In this document: one piece after another, positions 36,254 to 44,856 of the stretch
How the letters are laid out: every line of letters starts with the position of its first letter
How positions within the stretch are numbered: position 1 is the first letter of the stretch
NCBI RefSeq assembly: GCF_000832065.1
Contig: NZ_JXQM01000010.1
Coordinates: 1-64,000 of the forward strand
DNA length: 64,000 nt
Source of the DNA: Nitrosospira sp. NpAV
Lineage (GTDB): Bacteria; Pseudomonadota; Gammaproteobacteria; Burkholderiales; Nitrosomonadaceae
Direction of reading: 5' to 3'
The notes under the pieces: generated by a model
What the model saw: the letters and a program-made list of their open reading frames with translations, nothing else
Databases searched by the model: none
Told to the model about the DNA's origin: nothing
Made by a program: the position numbers and the translations under genes

Positions 36254-37381
36254 TCATGGAATTTGCTTCCTGCGGCAGGCAACCCAACCGACGAGACCAA
36301 GACCGGCCAGCATCAGCGCATAGGATGCGGGTTCGGGTACAGGGGACAGCAGGTAGGTATGGCCATTGCTGGCCTGGGCAACGATCTGGCCCAGGTCATT
36401 TATCCCACGTGCTCCGATGAAAGTAAGATTACTGTTTGCCAAGTTCACAAAGCTATTGAGATCTGTCATGCCTGCGCCATCAACGCCGGCGATGAAGGCA
36501 CGTCTACTATCACTGATACCGCTATTTATCGTATAAGATTCTCCCACCACCCAACCGAAGGCATTGATGCCGTAGGCTTCACTAGAGTTGGCGCCATGCA
36601 CGGTACCGAGATCGGTCATGCCCACGCCGTTGGGGCCAGTGACAAATGCGTGTTTATAATCGTCGGCAGTGTAGGAGTTCCCTACGACCTGTCCCAAATC
36701 GTTGATGGCGGTGGCGGTGACGGAGTATCCCCCCAGGGTGCCGAGGTCTTTCATGCCGTCGCCGTTTGGACCGGTGATAAAGGCGTGTCGGGCTGCATAG
36801 TCATAATAGGAAACCCCTGCGACTTGCCCGGAAGCGTTGACGGCGGTGGCCATGCTGTTAACATTTTCACCCCCCAGGGTGCCGAGGTCTTTCATACCCA
36901 CCCCGCCGGGTCCGGTAATGAATGCATGAACTTGATAAAATCCGAGCGGTGTATTGGTGAATCCCACCACTTGCCCGCTATCGTTAATGGCGGCAGCTCC
37001 AGTAGCATTACCCCCCAGAGGCTCAAGATACGTTATGCCCACACCGTTAGCGCCGGTATAGAATGCGCGGGTATCAGTCCAATTAATGCCAACTTGCTGC
37101 GATCCCGTCATTTGCCCCATATTATTGATGCCGCCAATGGAAGACCCACCACCATTCAAGGTTTTTCCCACACCATCCGGACCGGTAATAAAACCTACAG
37201 AGGTTACAGAGTCATAGTATCCCACGATATAACCCGCCACCTGCCCTCTGGCATTGAGGCCGGTTGCAACGATATTTTCGCCCAGATCCAGAGCGGTATA
37301 ATTTGCAGCCGATGCGGATAGCGAGAGTATAAGGCCGGCACTCAAGGTCGTGGCAAATATGAAGGAGTGGGTAGTTTTCAC
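36254..37381 (-). CDS. HAF-repeat PEP-CTERM protein
   Basis: A 375-residue surface protein. A signal peptide (LSAGLILSLSASA) is followed by six or so extracellular HAF repeats of about 45 residues. Their pattern is AINDLGQVVGNSY...HAFVTGPNGVGMTDLGT and close variants, often preceded by DLGTLGG. The C-terminal PEP-CTERM signal is VPEPASYALMLAGLGLVGW plus Arg/Lys residues. The role is probably in the exopolysaccharide matrix or at the cell surface. No local exosortase. The start ATG lacks a strong ribosome binding site. Confidence 0.9.
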   Translation of the reverse strand: MKTTHSFIFATTLSAGLILSLSASAANYTALDLGENIVATGLNARGQVAGYIVGYYDSVTSVGFITGPDGVGKTLNGGGSSIGGINNMGQMTGSQQVGINWTDTRAFYTGANGVGITYLEPLGGNATGAAAINDSGQVVGFTNTPLGFYQVHAFITGPGGVGMKDLGTLGGENVNSMATAVNASGQVAGVSYYDYAARHAFITGPNGDGMKDLGTLGGYSVTATAINDLGQVVGNSYTADDYKHAFVTGPNGVGMTDLGTVHGANSSEAYGINAFGWVVGESYTINSGISDSRRAFIAGVDGAGMTDLNSFVNLANSNLTFIGARGINDLGQIVAQASNGHTYLLSPVPEPASYALMLAGLGLVGWVACRRKQIP

Positions 37382-37562
37382 AGAAAAATATTCCTATAAG
37401 TGGTTTCTTTCAGAAGGACAAAAGTTATTTATTACACAGGTATTTCTTGATCTCGGCAGAAAAGAATATCGGTATTGGCTACAGGCAAGCAATATACATG
37501 CCCTAGCCAGGAGTTATATACGTATCAATTCCTTATCCCCACCTCATGCGATTTTCACTAGC

Positions 37563-37898
37563 TCAGCTGTAATAAACTTCGACAACAAAATGACATTCGG
37601 GCTGCGCAACAAAAATGTGGTCTTCCAAGGCTGTATCGAGGTTGAATTCGCTCCATTCCGCATGACGTAATTCGCCTGGACGTACGAATACCAGTGGGGC
37701 GAGCTGCAACGCGCACAGGGTAACGAAGGAACCGCTATAACCATCGATATCCCGCAACAGGGTAGCTATCCGCGCTGGATCGGTGACGCTGGGATGGTGC
37801 CTGACCCGCACTGGTGGAAGGGCACCGCGCAAGTCGGTAAGCTTGAAGGGCTTGCTACCGGACTTGGCGTTGCGTACGGCAGGGTCGGTAAGAGGCAT
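37563..37898 (-). pseudogene. Tyrosine integrase remnant next to tRNA-Leu
   Basis: The 111 codons start like a P4-type integrase (MPLTDPAVRNAKSGSKPFKL-type N-terminus). They then jump directly to the catalytic-domain stretch DPARIATLLRDIDGYSGSF and LVFVRPGELRHAEWSEFNLD, which includes the first catalytic Arg. The N-terminal binding domain and the C-terminal H-x-x-R...Tyr half are missing. A normal member has about 400 residues. It lies 163 bp past the 3' end of tRNA-Leu, the usual site for such an integrase. Confidence 0.85.
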
Positions 37899-38060
37899 GA
37901 TGGTATCTCGCTAGTTGGTATTTAACCTACCAGCAAAAACACCATCAAGAAGAAGGGTATGTGAAGAAATACTTTGAAACAGTGTGATACAAACTTCCGC
38001 TCTATTCCTTGTATTAATTGTGTTTCCGCTACGTCTTGATACCTACTGAAACCCTCTTTT

Positions 38061-38148
38061 GGTGCCCGGAGCCGGAATCGAACCGGCACGGGCGATTAGG
38101 CCCGAGGGATTTTAAGTCCCTTGTGTCTACCAATTTCACCATCCGGGC
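38061..38148 (-). tRNA. tRNA-Leu(TAA)
   Basis: The minus strand gives a class II tRNA: acceptor 5' GCCCGGA pairs with TCCGGGC, followed by A and an encoded CCA. The anticodon stem GGGAC..TCCC has loop CTTAAAA (anticodon TAA), with a long variable arm CGGGCCTAATCGCCCG and the T-arm GGTTCGATTCC. This corresponds to leuZ in the enterobacterial glyW-cysT-leuZ array. Confidence 0.97.
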
Positions 38149-38546
38149 GCTTTGATATACTGAATAAATTGTGCCGCTTACATCGGAGCTGCCGCCATTT
38201 TAGCGGTTGACGCATAACCCGGCAAAATCTGGCAATGATAAATGCTTGGCACCATAAAAAATTCTATCACAAGAAGAAAATATTTGGCGTACTGCCACGG
38301 TATTGGGGGGAGATGTTTCACGAGTTAGCCTTGCGCAAGGTGTCAAGGATTGTGGAAGGGCATATGCTGAGAATCAAGTCCACATATGCTTAAGCATTCC
38401 GCCGAGGTACCCTGGCAGGGTGCTATAAAAACCCTGTTTTCCGGCGCCGCTCTTTGCAGGAAAAGGATGATGACAGGTTGGCTGGAGTAAAAAAAAGCCA
38501 AATTTACCTTTTCGAGGATTGGGGCAATCACAGTCTTCCCGGATTG
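38149..38546. other. Intergenic region at the island edge, no gene seen
   Basis: Between the tRNA-Leu 5' end and the HTH gene I see no credible coding sequence. The minus strand just past the HTH gene stop gives no match to the catalytic half of an IS630 transposase. Confidence 0.4.
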
Positions 38547-39038
38547 CTATCTCTTACGGCCCAGCCGCTCCCAGGCCTGCATGACAGTTGCATTCATTCG
38601 CGGATACTGGACGAGCTTTGACCACCCATGGCGCCTTAGCAGCTGATAAACGGTGGATATCGATACCGACCGGCCGACAGCCCGCTCCAGTTCCACCTTC
38701 AGTTGAGAGACGGGAAGAGTTTCCGTATTTTGCGACTTGGCGACAAAAGAAGCGAGAAATTGCACTTCCTCATCCAGGCTCATCCTCGCATGGTTGCGCA
38801 GGCCTTTTTTTGTCTTGACCTGTTCCTGGCCAGCTACGATTCTCTGGAATCGGGTGCGTAGCTTGCCCGTACGACTCTTGGACAATCCTATAATGGTTGC
38901 GGTCTGTTCAAGCGACAGTCCAAACTCCAGCGGAAGAAGCAATGCCTGAGCCGCACGCAATGCGTCAACCGTTTTAGCTGACGCGATTCTTTCTTTCGCC
39001 GCCTCTACAAACTCTCGTCCCATTGGAGGTCTTGCCAT
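38547..39038 (-). CDS. IS630-type winged-helix protein (transposase N-terminal half)
   Basis: A 163-residue protein with two tandem HTH units. The first, about 50-75, is LSLEQTATIIGLSKSRTGKLRTRF. The second, about 125-150, is SVSISTVYQLLRRHGWSKL. This is the DNA-binding half of IS630-family transposases (orfA). The DDE catalytic half is not found downstream. It is therefore either a truncated IS product or a domesticated DNA-binding protein. I chose the ATG at 39038. An upstream TTG at 39056 is less likely. Confidence 0.75.
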   Translation of the reverse strand: MARPPMGREFVEAAKERIASAKTVDALRAAQALLLPLEFGLSLEQTATIIGLSKSRTGKLRTRFQRIVAGQEQVKTKKGLRNHARMSLDEEVQFLASFVAKSQNTETLPVSQLKVELERAVGRSVSISTVYQLLRRHGWSKLVQYPRMNATVMQAWERLGRKR

Positions 39039-39211
39039 TTTTATTGCTCGAGTCAATTTGTTGATAAATCAGCTTGGGCACGTCAGGGCATAGACGATCC
39101 AGCAGACCCGAAAGTACCCTACTTGCTGACGTCATGCTGTCCAGCCCTACTGGCGCTCTTTCAAAATTCCTATGTCATGGATGGGATGGAATCACCCTTC
39201 CCATCAATACA

Positions 39212-39541
39212 TCAGTATGAAGCCGCAGGACCTATTACCCAGCTGCAGTCTGAAATCAGGCACATTCCGCCGAACTCTTTCAGCCGTGGACGCAGCGCCA
39301 TTACGAGCCTTTCCGCCTGCTGTTCTTCGCACGCCAGAATCACCACGGCATTTTTTTCTTCCAAAGCGTAGTCGTCAGGACGCCGCTCGCCACGCGACCC
39401 CAGCCCTCCCGCATGTTTGATGAATGTGTATCCGCGAACATTCGCCGTCCTGCACAGCCCCAGCAAGTCCCCGAGCGCCTCTTCGTCCACGACGATTTCG
39501 ATTCGTTTCATTGCAATTAAGGTATCCGGTCTCATAATCAT
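39212..39541 (-). CDS. sbtB: SbtB-like PII-family regulator of bicarbonate transport
   Basis: A 109-residue PII-like protein. The N-terminal KRIEIVVDEEALGDLLGLCR and GYTFIKHAGGLGSRGERRP (T-loop region) lead to NAVVILACEEQQAERLVMAL and the C-terminal FGGMCLISDCSWV. These are features of SbtB, the trimeric nucleotide-sensing partner of SbtA. The ATG is preceded by GAGGGAACAAAGGC. It lies 117 bp downstream of sbtA on the same strand. Assignment rests on sequence pattern plus neighbourhood. Confidence 0.8.
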   Translation of the reverse strand: MIMRPDTLIAMKRIEIVVDEEALGDLLGLCRTANVRGYTFIKHAGGLGSRGERRPDDYALEEKNAVVILACEEQQAERLVMALRPRLKEFGGMCLISDCSWVIGPAASY

Positions 39542-39658
39542 GCCTTTGTTCCCTCAAATATACTCACGGTAGGAACCCGAATTTTTAGAATCAGAATATG
39601 CATTCGAAAAGTTCAGGAAATTAATGTCATCCACTCATAAATCCCAGTGCTGCTCCCG

Positions 39659-40636
39659 CTATCCCCCTCCTGCCAAGTGTTGGGCGATGGCGTAATAGGT
39701 GGGAACGCCGATCACGATGTTGAATGGGAAGGTTACTCCGAGCGATAGAGTCAGGTAAAAAGAGGGATTGGCCTCCGGTATCGCAAGCCGCATCGCCGGG
39801 GGTACCGCGATATAAGAGCAGCTGGCCGCAAGCACAGTTACCAGGGTGACGCCGCCTACCGAGTATTGAAGGTAGTAGTGGCCAACCAGCATGCCGACGG
39901 TGGCCCCGATTATGGGCATCAGTACACCGAAACAGACCAGGAAGACGCCCACTGATTTGAATTCCGATATTCTCTTCCCGGCCTCCATCCCCATGTCGCA
40001 CAGGAAGATGCACAATGCACCCATGAATATGTTTTCAAAGAATGGCTCTACCTTCTTGTAGCTCGGTTCCGACACCACGTAGCCGATACCCATGGACAAA
40101 AAAAGCAGCAAGATACTGCCGTTGGTGAAGGCCTCTCTCGCCAGGTGCTTGAACATTCCTTTCTCACCCTTTTGTGCACCGCCCATGATCTTCCGGGAAT
40201 ATCCTGCCAGGACAAGGCCAATCATGATGGCGGGAGACTCCATGATTGCCAGCATGATGACGGGATAAGCTTCGTAGGTTACGCTCATGCTGCCCAGCAT
40301 CGCCACTGCGGTCATGTAGGTTCCGGCGCTCACCGAACCATAATGTGCGGCGATAGCTGCTGAGTTGAGCGGATCAATCTTGCCGACGCCTCGCAAAATG
40401 ATATAGGCGACGATCGGCAGGCCAATCCCGAACCCGAACGCTGCGAACACCGCAGGCATAGCATCTCCGATCGGTGAATTAATGAACGCCCTGCCGCCAT
40501 GAAGCCCGATGCCTATCAGCAGATAAATCACAATCATCTTGTGCATATCGGGCGGGAACTTCAGATCCGATTTGACGAGACATGCGAACATCCCTAGGGC
40601 GAAAAAAAGAATCGCCGGCACCAGAAGACTAGACAT
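39659..40636 (-). CDS. sbtA: Sodium-dependent bicarbonate transporter SbtA
   Basis: A 325-residue inner-membrane permease with about ten transmembrane helices. The family pattern FPPDMHKMIVIYLLIGIGLHGGRAF, AAHYGSVSAGTYMTAVAML, VMLAIMESPAIMIGLVLAG, then LCDMGMEAGKRI and TVLAASCSYIAVPPAMRLAIPEANPS is that of the SbtA (DUF897) transporters. These import bicarbonate with sodium for carbon fixation. The ATG at 40636 is preceded by GAGGAGTTTATTA. With sbtB it forms a regulated bicarbonate-uptake pair. Confidence 0.92.
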   Translation of the reverse strand: MSSLLVPAILFFALGMFACLVKSDLKFPPDMHKMIVIYLLIGIGLHGGRAFINSPIGDAMPAVFAAFGFGIGLPIVAYIILRGVGKIDPLNSAAIAAHYGSVSAGTYMTAVAMLGSMSVTYEAYPVIMLAIMESPAIMIGLVLAGYSRKIMGGAQKGEKGMFKHLAREAFTNGSILLLFLSMGIGYVVSEPSYKKVEPFFENIFMGALCIFLCDMGMEAGKRISEFKSVGVFLVCFGVLMPIIGATVGMLVGHYYLQYSVGGVTLVTVLAASCSYIAVPPAMRLAIPEANPSFYLTLSLGVTFPFNIVIGVPTYYAIAQHLAGGG

Positions 40637-40819
40637 TAATAAACTCCTCTTGTTAATGGTCAACCTGGTAGGATTATTCCGATCATTCGTTCTTCCTACC
40701 ACTTCATTTAAGGCTCTCGGTCATGCACGCACTCGAGCCCTTGACTTGAACGTTTCGAAAGCCAGCTACTCAAAGGCAAATAACTCTCCAGTTTCCGCAA
40801 TTGCTGCGGAAATTACAGG

Positions 40820-41085
40820 CATCGTCTGGTGATGGATAGCGCTTACGAAGGGGCGAAATACGGCAGTTTGCATTGGATCATGGCTTCATCCCGGCCGCAC
40901 CGCCCAAGCTCAATCAGCTCGAGTCTTCATGATATGACACAGTCATGTATCTGCGGTGTAACGAGATCGAGCGACTATCCAGGAGGCTGGAGGAACGCCG
41001 GTGCATCTTCTCTCGCTGCGAGAAACTTGATGTGATGTTCATTACCTTTATCCATTTTGCGTTGGTCATAGAGGGACTTAGATAG
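40820..41085 (+). pseudogene. IS5-family transposase C-terminal remnant
   Basis: In shifting frames the DNA encodes LVMDSAYEG, then GFIPAAPPKLNQLES, a stop codon, YDTVMYLRCNEIERLSRRLEERRCIFSRCEKLDVMFITFIHFALVIEGLR and TAG. This is the C-terminal region of IS5-type DDE transposases (NEIERLFRRLKGFRRI...FSRYEKLDVMFLGFIHFA pattern, with the catalytic Glu). The gene is disrupted by a frameshift and an internal stop, and its 5' part is missing. Confidence 0.75.
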
Positions 41086-41289
41086 CGTTAACAGGCCCCT
41101 AACTGAAGAAAAAATGCAAACATCGTGAACTCACCGAATTTATCTCGTGATAAAGGATTCAAATTCTGGTTGCTGAGAAATTAACATACCGAACGTTAAG
41201 AAAACATTTTCTATGCGTGATGTATTTGTGAATGTGATAATAATTGCCCCACTTTCGAATTAAATTTGTACTTCCTTGCCAAACCCACG

Positions 41290-41311
41290 CTGAAAATAAT
41301 ATTATTTTCAG
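41290..41311. repeat. Perfect 22-bp AT-rich palindrome
   Basis: CTGAAAATAAT is directly followed by its reverse complement. The remaining DNA between the IS5 remnant and the NuoM-like pseudogene is AT-rich and gene-free. It may be a regulatory dyad or a trace of an insertion end. Confidence 0.5.
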
Positions 41312-41374
41312 AAATAATATTCATAATGACTAGAATCGAGAATTAAAAAAACAGAGTCTTAACGCCTTGAAATG

Positions 41375-42140
41375 TGGGCTTTGAGTAATTCCCTGGACCC
41401 CATCGATCGGTACGCTGTTCTTAACGCTCATTGCCCGGCAGGAACGCAGATGTAGTCCGCAATCTCAGCAATCTTTTTGCCGGCATCATTTTTTTCTCAT
41501 CTGTTATCCGCTGTTCAGTTTTGATTCCCACGATGCGGGACTGCAATTCAGTAAGCATTTCTCGATCAATCTCAAGGTTGGCAGTACCTATGCTCTAGGC
41601 ATCGATGGGCTGTCGCGATCTATGATGACGTTCGACTATAACGCCCCTCGCTCCCTCCAACATAACCCGCGGCGTCTAGGAATATTACGGAAACATACTC
41701 TTGATCGAATTGGGAATGCTGGACGTATTCCTCTCCCAAGATGAGTCTCTCTTCTGTATCTTCCGGAAGATAACCTTGATTCCGATTTTTTTCTGATAGA
41801 TCGCCGGGGTGGAAAGCGGCGGCGAGCCTTAACTTCGTGCATACGCAATGGGGGCTCGATCTTCACACTGATCAGCCTCATTGTCGTGTATCAGGTGCCA
41901 GAGCATGTTTCCCTGATCAGCGCGGTAAGCCATATTTGGGAAAACGTGCCGAAAGATCAGCAGATCTGGACATTCCTCGGCTATTTATGATCAGATTCGG
42001 AGTCGAGATGCCTATCTTCGCTGCATGGATAGCTACCGCCTGGTTCATGCGGAAACCCCTCGGTCAATATTCTGCTACCCCTGCTCGGGATGATGGCTCG
42101 CTAACGCATACCAGAACGCCTAACGCCAGCCTGCATGAAC
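41375..42140 (+). pseudogene. Decayed NADH-quinone oxidoreductase subunit M-like gene
   Basis: Reading in changing frames gives SIGTLFLTLI, GRNADVVRNLSNLFAGIIFF, FDSHDAGLQFSKHFSINLKVGSTYALGIDGLS, EYYGNILLIELGMLDVFLSQDESLFCIF with ITLIPIFF, SIFTLISLIVVYQ, QQIWTFLGYL and IRFGVEMPIF. In this order they match the NuoM/NdhD family (F-D...GIDGLS, L-L-L-E-A-G-M-L-G-V-F, T-L-I-P-M-F-F-L, QIWIFLAFF...FAIKMPIFPFHTWLPDA). Several frameshifts and stops, and loss of the C-terminal half, make it non-functional. Coordinates are approximate. Confidence 0.7.
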
Positions 42141-42245
42141 GCAGCATTTAGTGCAATCGTGCGAGCAAATCAATCTACTGTATTCAGACTTTGCATCTAT
42201 GGGCCAATAATTATCGTGTTTCTCTCTTCCATCACAGCCCATGAT

Positions 42246-42514
42246 AAACATCTTGTTTAGATCATTAAAATAATCACACAAACGAATTGTTTACTAATAT
42301 AAAATGGGGAGCATGGAAAATGCCAGCAGGGTGCTTGCAAGACCGGCAGCGCAAAAACAGGCCTCAGGCTCCACTCAGGTTCCATTTTGACAGATCTCAT
42401 TACCCATGCCTTACGTCAATTCTAGGGCGATCTGATAAAATATCGCATTTGTGGCCGATTCGCCATCATGATAAATTGCAGCCGGAAATTTAAATAGTTA
42501 AACGATTTGTTTAC
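42246..42514. promoter_or_regulatory. Three copies of an AAAC-N5-GTTTA dyad upstream of the CI-like gene
   Basis: AAACATCTTGTTTAG at 42246-42260, AAACGAATTGTTTAC at 42280-42294 and AAACGATTTGTTTAC at 42500-42514 share a 4-bp inverted repeat around five bases. The third copy lies 37 bp before the regulator's ATG, where it would overlap a promoter. They are likely operators for autoregulation by the CI-type protein, by analogy with phage repressors. No coding sequence is credible between 42152 and 42551. Confidence 0.55.
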
Positions 42515-42551
42515 AAAAGCATATTAAAAAGTAAAGGAGAGCTAAACAAAA

Positions 42552-43079
42552 ATGGAAGATAGCTACGCACGCCTGCTGAGAGCGGCTAAAGAGCTCAGGG
42601 GAGCCAAGAATGAAGCCGCTGTCGCTTCGCTGCTCAACATCTCGGAGCAGGCGCTCCATAATTGGAAAAGCAGAGGCGTCCCACGAAGAAATTTAATTGA
42701 AATTGAAGCCAGGATTGGCGCTTACCCGAGGTGGATCGCTACCGGGGAAGGCGACATGAATGCTGGAATGTGGTCCAATCAATCCACCGAATCTCTTATT
42801 TTCGATGTGATAAATGCGATGAGGTTTATGGCACCGGAAGACGTGCGTTTAATGGCGGAATTATCTAAAAGATTTAGCAAAGAAAAGCACAACGCCAATA
42901 TTCAGAAGAAAACTCCTAATATCCGAAAGCCCGCTTCTGCTCACCTATCCTGTTCCGCCGCCTTCCCATTCTGGTCAGACCGAAGAACTATTGAACGGAG
43001 AACAATGGACAATCCAACATGGCACGGGACTAAAGACAGGCGGAAATACGAAAGGAATGCAACGAACCGCCAAAGTTGA
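42552..43079 (+). CDS. CI-like helix-turn-helix repressor
   Basis: A 175-residue regulator. The N-terminal domain (about 5-65) is of the Bacteriophage CI repressor type: ARLLRAAKELRGAKNEAAVASLLNISEQALHNWKSRGVPRRNLIEIEARIG (in part), a typical CI HTH ending in YPRWIATGEG. The C-terminal part is polar and basic, with no peptidase domain visible, so self-cleavage of the LexA type is not expected. AAAGGAG precedes the ATG by 12 bases, longer than usual. Three dyads upstream are candidate operators. Found in the island next to mobile remnants. Confidence 0.7.
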   Translation: MEDSYARLLRAAKELRGAKNEAAVASLLNISEQALHNWKSRGVPRRNLIEIEARIGAYPRWIATGEGDMNAGMWSNQSTESLIFDVINAMRFMAPEDVRLMAELSKRFSKEKHNANIQKKTPNIRKPASAHLSCSAAFPFWSDRRTIERRTMDNPTWHGTKDRRKYERNATNRQS

Positions 43080-43174
43080 CTATCGGGTTTTATTCTCCTA
43101 TCCGATATACCGGTGAGCCTGTTAATGCATCACTCAGCGCGGGTTACGGATAGAAACCAAGGAAGCCAAAGAAT

Positions 43175-43669
43175 ATGAAAATTGTTGAATTGAAGCAACA
43201 GATATCGCGACATTCACTTGAAGAACTTCAGCGTTCTCATTACATCCTTGAGGCGCTAATGGCGGGCCTATCCCCCCACACTCGGAAAGAGCTTGTTAGT
43301 CTGCTCCAAACTTTATCCGAGGGTGCGGCGTCTCGGGAATCATCTGATTCTATTCGTCAAAGAGCCCTACAGATTGTATCCGGGATCTGCAAACCGGCTC
43401 CGATTCCAGAGCAGGGTCATGTAAGAACCACGCCACGTGAATATCAACAAAGATCAGGAGAAAGACGGCAACATGATAGACGGCAGCAACCCGCCAATTC
43501 TGGTAAACCCTGGACAACACAACAGGAGCAAGTTTTAAGAACTCTCGCTGAGCAAAATGTTCCGGCAAGACGTATTGCACTAAAATTAGGCAGAACCTCC
43601 ACAGCAATTCAATCCAAGGCCAAGGAAATTAATGTGCCCTTGAATCCGGTCAAAATGTCGGCAACCTAA
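43175..43669 (+). CDS. Putative HTH-type regulatory protein
   Basis: A 164-residue protein with a helical N-terminus (ELKQQISRHSLEELQRSHYILEALMAGL), a disordered Arg/Gln-rich middle, and a C-terminal Myb/SANT- or GcrA-like HTH: KPWTTQQEQVLRTLAEQNVPARRIALKLGRTSTAIQSKAKEI. The function is not known. AAGGAAGCCAAAGAAT precedes the ATG. It lies 95 bp downstream of the CI-like gene on the same strand and ends just before a strong terminator. Confidence 0.6.
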   Translation: MKIVELKQQISRHSLEELQRSHYILEALMAGLSPHTRKELVSLLQTLSEGAASRESSDSIRQRALQIVSGICKPAPIPEQGHVRTTPREYQQRSGERRQHDRRQQPANSGKPWTTQQEQVLRTLAEQNVPARRIALKLGRTSTAIQSKAKEINVPLNPVKMSAT

Positions 43670-43753
43670 TAAAGCAACCGTATCACGCAGGGGTACCGTT
43701 ACTATAAAATGGCAAAACCCATAAAACCGATGCGGAATAAGCATACGATCAAA

Positions 43754-43784
43754 CAATAAGGAGCCAGTGGCTCCTTATTGTTTT
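43754..43784. terminator. Bidirectional intrinsic terminator
   Basis: CAATAAGGAGCC is followed by AGT and the exact reverse complement GGCTCCTTATTG, then TTTT. The 12-bp stem lies between the ends of two convergent genes (the HTH protein and the CHRD PEP-CTERM protein) and would stop both. Confidence 0.85.
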
Positions 43785-43807
43785 CCAATCAGAACCGTTT
43801 TTCGGAG

Positions 43808-44404
43808 TCAGAGGCGGCGACGGCGAGCCACCATGCCTATCATGGCAAGACCGGCTAACAGCATTGCATAGGCTTCGGCTTCGGGGACAGGTGCGAGAAA
43901 GCCACGAATCTCCCCGGCCGGGAAAATATTGGAGTGAATATTGGCGTAGGCGGTACCTCCGTCCAGTCCTGCCGCCAGTGCATTGAATGCGCCGCTGACC
44001 GTGCCCCCGTTAGCGGCAATGAATGCCGGGTTGTAACTTGACGCATCCGACATGTCGAAGGTGCGATCATAAGTGCCCGATGCCACGCCGGAGGGAAAGT
44101 CCGTGAATGTGGGTAGCGTAGTCGCTACACCGATCGTACCGGCTCCAGGTACAGCCGTACAGCAATGGATATGCGAAGCGGTAACATTTCCCTGAAGGTC
44201 ATTGAAACTCTCCTCAACCCGCATCGTCACCAGATCGAAATCAATGGTGATCCTCGCCATACCATTGCCAGGAGAGTCATTCGGCGGGGCTTCGCTGAGC
44301 CCATCAAGTGGAGTTGTGTATACGATCTGGTGGGCAGAGGCGATAGTGGACATGGCAGTGACTGCCATGAAAAGTGATCCTGCAAACAAGGCGCTGAGTT
44401 TCAT
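43808..44404 (-). CDS. CHRD-domain PEP-CTERM protein
   Basis: A 198-residue exported protein. A signal peptide (LFMAVTAMSTIASA) precedes a CHRD-type domain: VYTTPLDGLSEAPPNDSPGNGMARITIDFD, then TASHIHCCTAVPGAG (with the typical H-I-H), and GGTAYANIHSNIFPAGEIRG. The C-terminal signal VPEAEAYAMLLAGLAMIGMVARRRR is a PEP-CTERM variant (Pro-Glu-Ala). Probable surface or matrix role. It ends at the bidirectional terminator. Confidence 0.9.
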   Translation of the reverse strand: MKLSALFAGSLFMAVTAMSTIASAHQIVYTTPLDGLSEAPPNDSPGNGMARITIDFDLVTMRVEESFNDLQGNVTASHIHCCTAVPGAGTIGVATTLPTFTDFPSGVASGTYDRTFDMSDASSYNPAFIAANGGTVSGAFNALAAGLDGGTAYANIHSNIFPAGEIRGFLAPVPEAEAYAMLLAGLAMIGMVARRRRL

Positions 44405-44856
44405 GATCTTTTATCCTTTATAGGGTTAACTGCCAGATGAGATGGCAAGAGAATGATCAGCAAATCGTGAAACGGCATGACCAGAAACATGGAACACAAA
44501 CAAAGCTGAAACCATTGTACATATCAGCATTGGGTTTTCAATAGTACTTTCTGGCTCATCAACGCGCTTGGAGATCCTGCGTTAGTTTTCCAATCCCCCC
44601 ATTCAATGCTTACTGGCTTTTATGATCATTTTTAACGAGAATACCAGGGAGTTGTTCTATCTGGCGGAGCGGAAGAATTCTTCATATCCTGCTCCCATTA
44701 CCAATCTGGCTCGCGTAGATCCCGCGAAGCAATCTCGCAAGAGATGAGGGTTGCAGTAAAATTGAAAATTTACCGCATGATACTTTCCGGCGTTCCCTCG
44801 CAACTTGCCCTAATCTGAGGCCGGACCTTTCAGGATATTTGTCATCCTCCCAATCA
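44405..44856. other. Intergenic region between divergent genes, no gene seen
   Basis: This is the upstream region for both the CHRD protein and the sensor kinase. No coding frame with domain support is visible, and no clear promoter or riboswitch could be assigned by eye. Confidence 0.4.
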
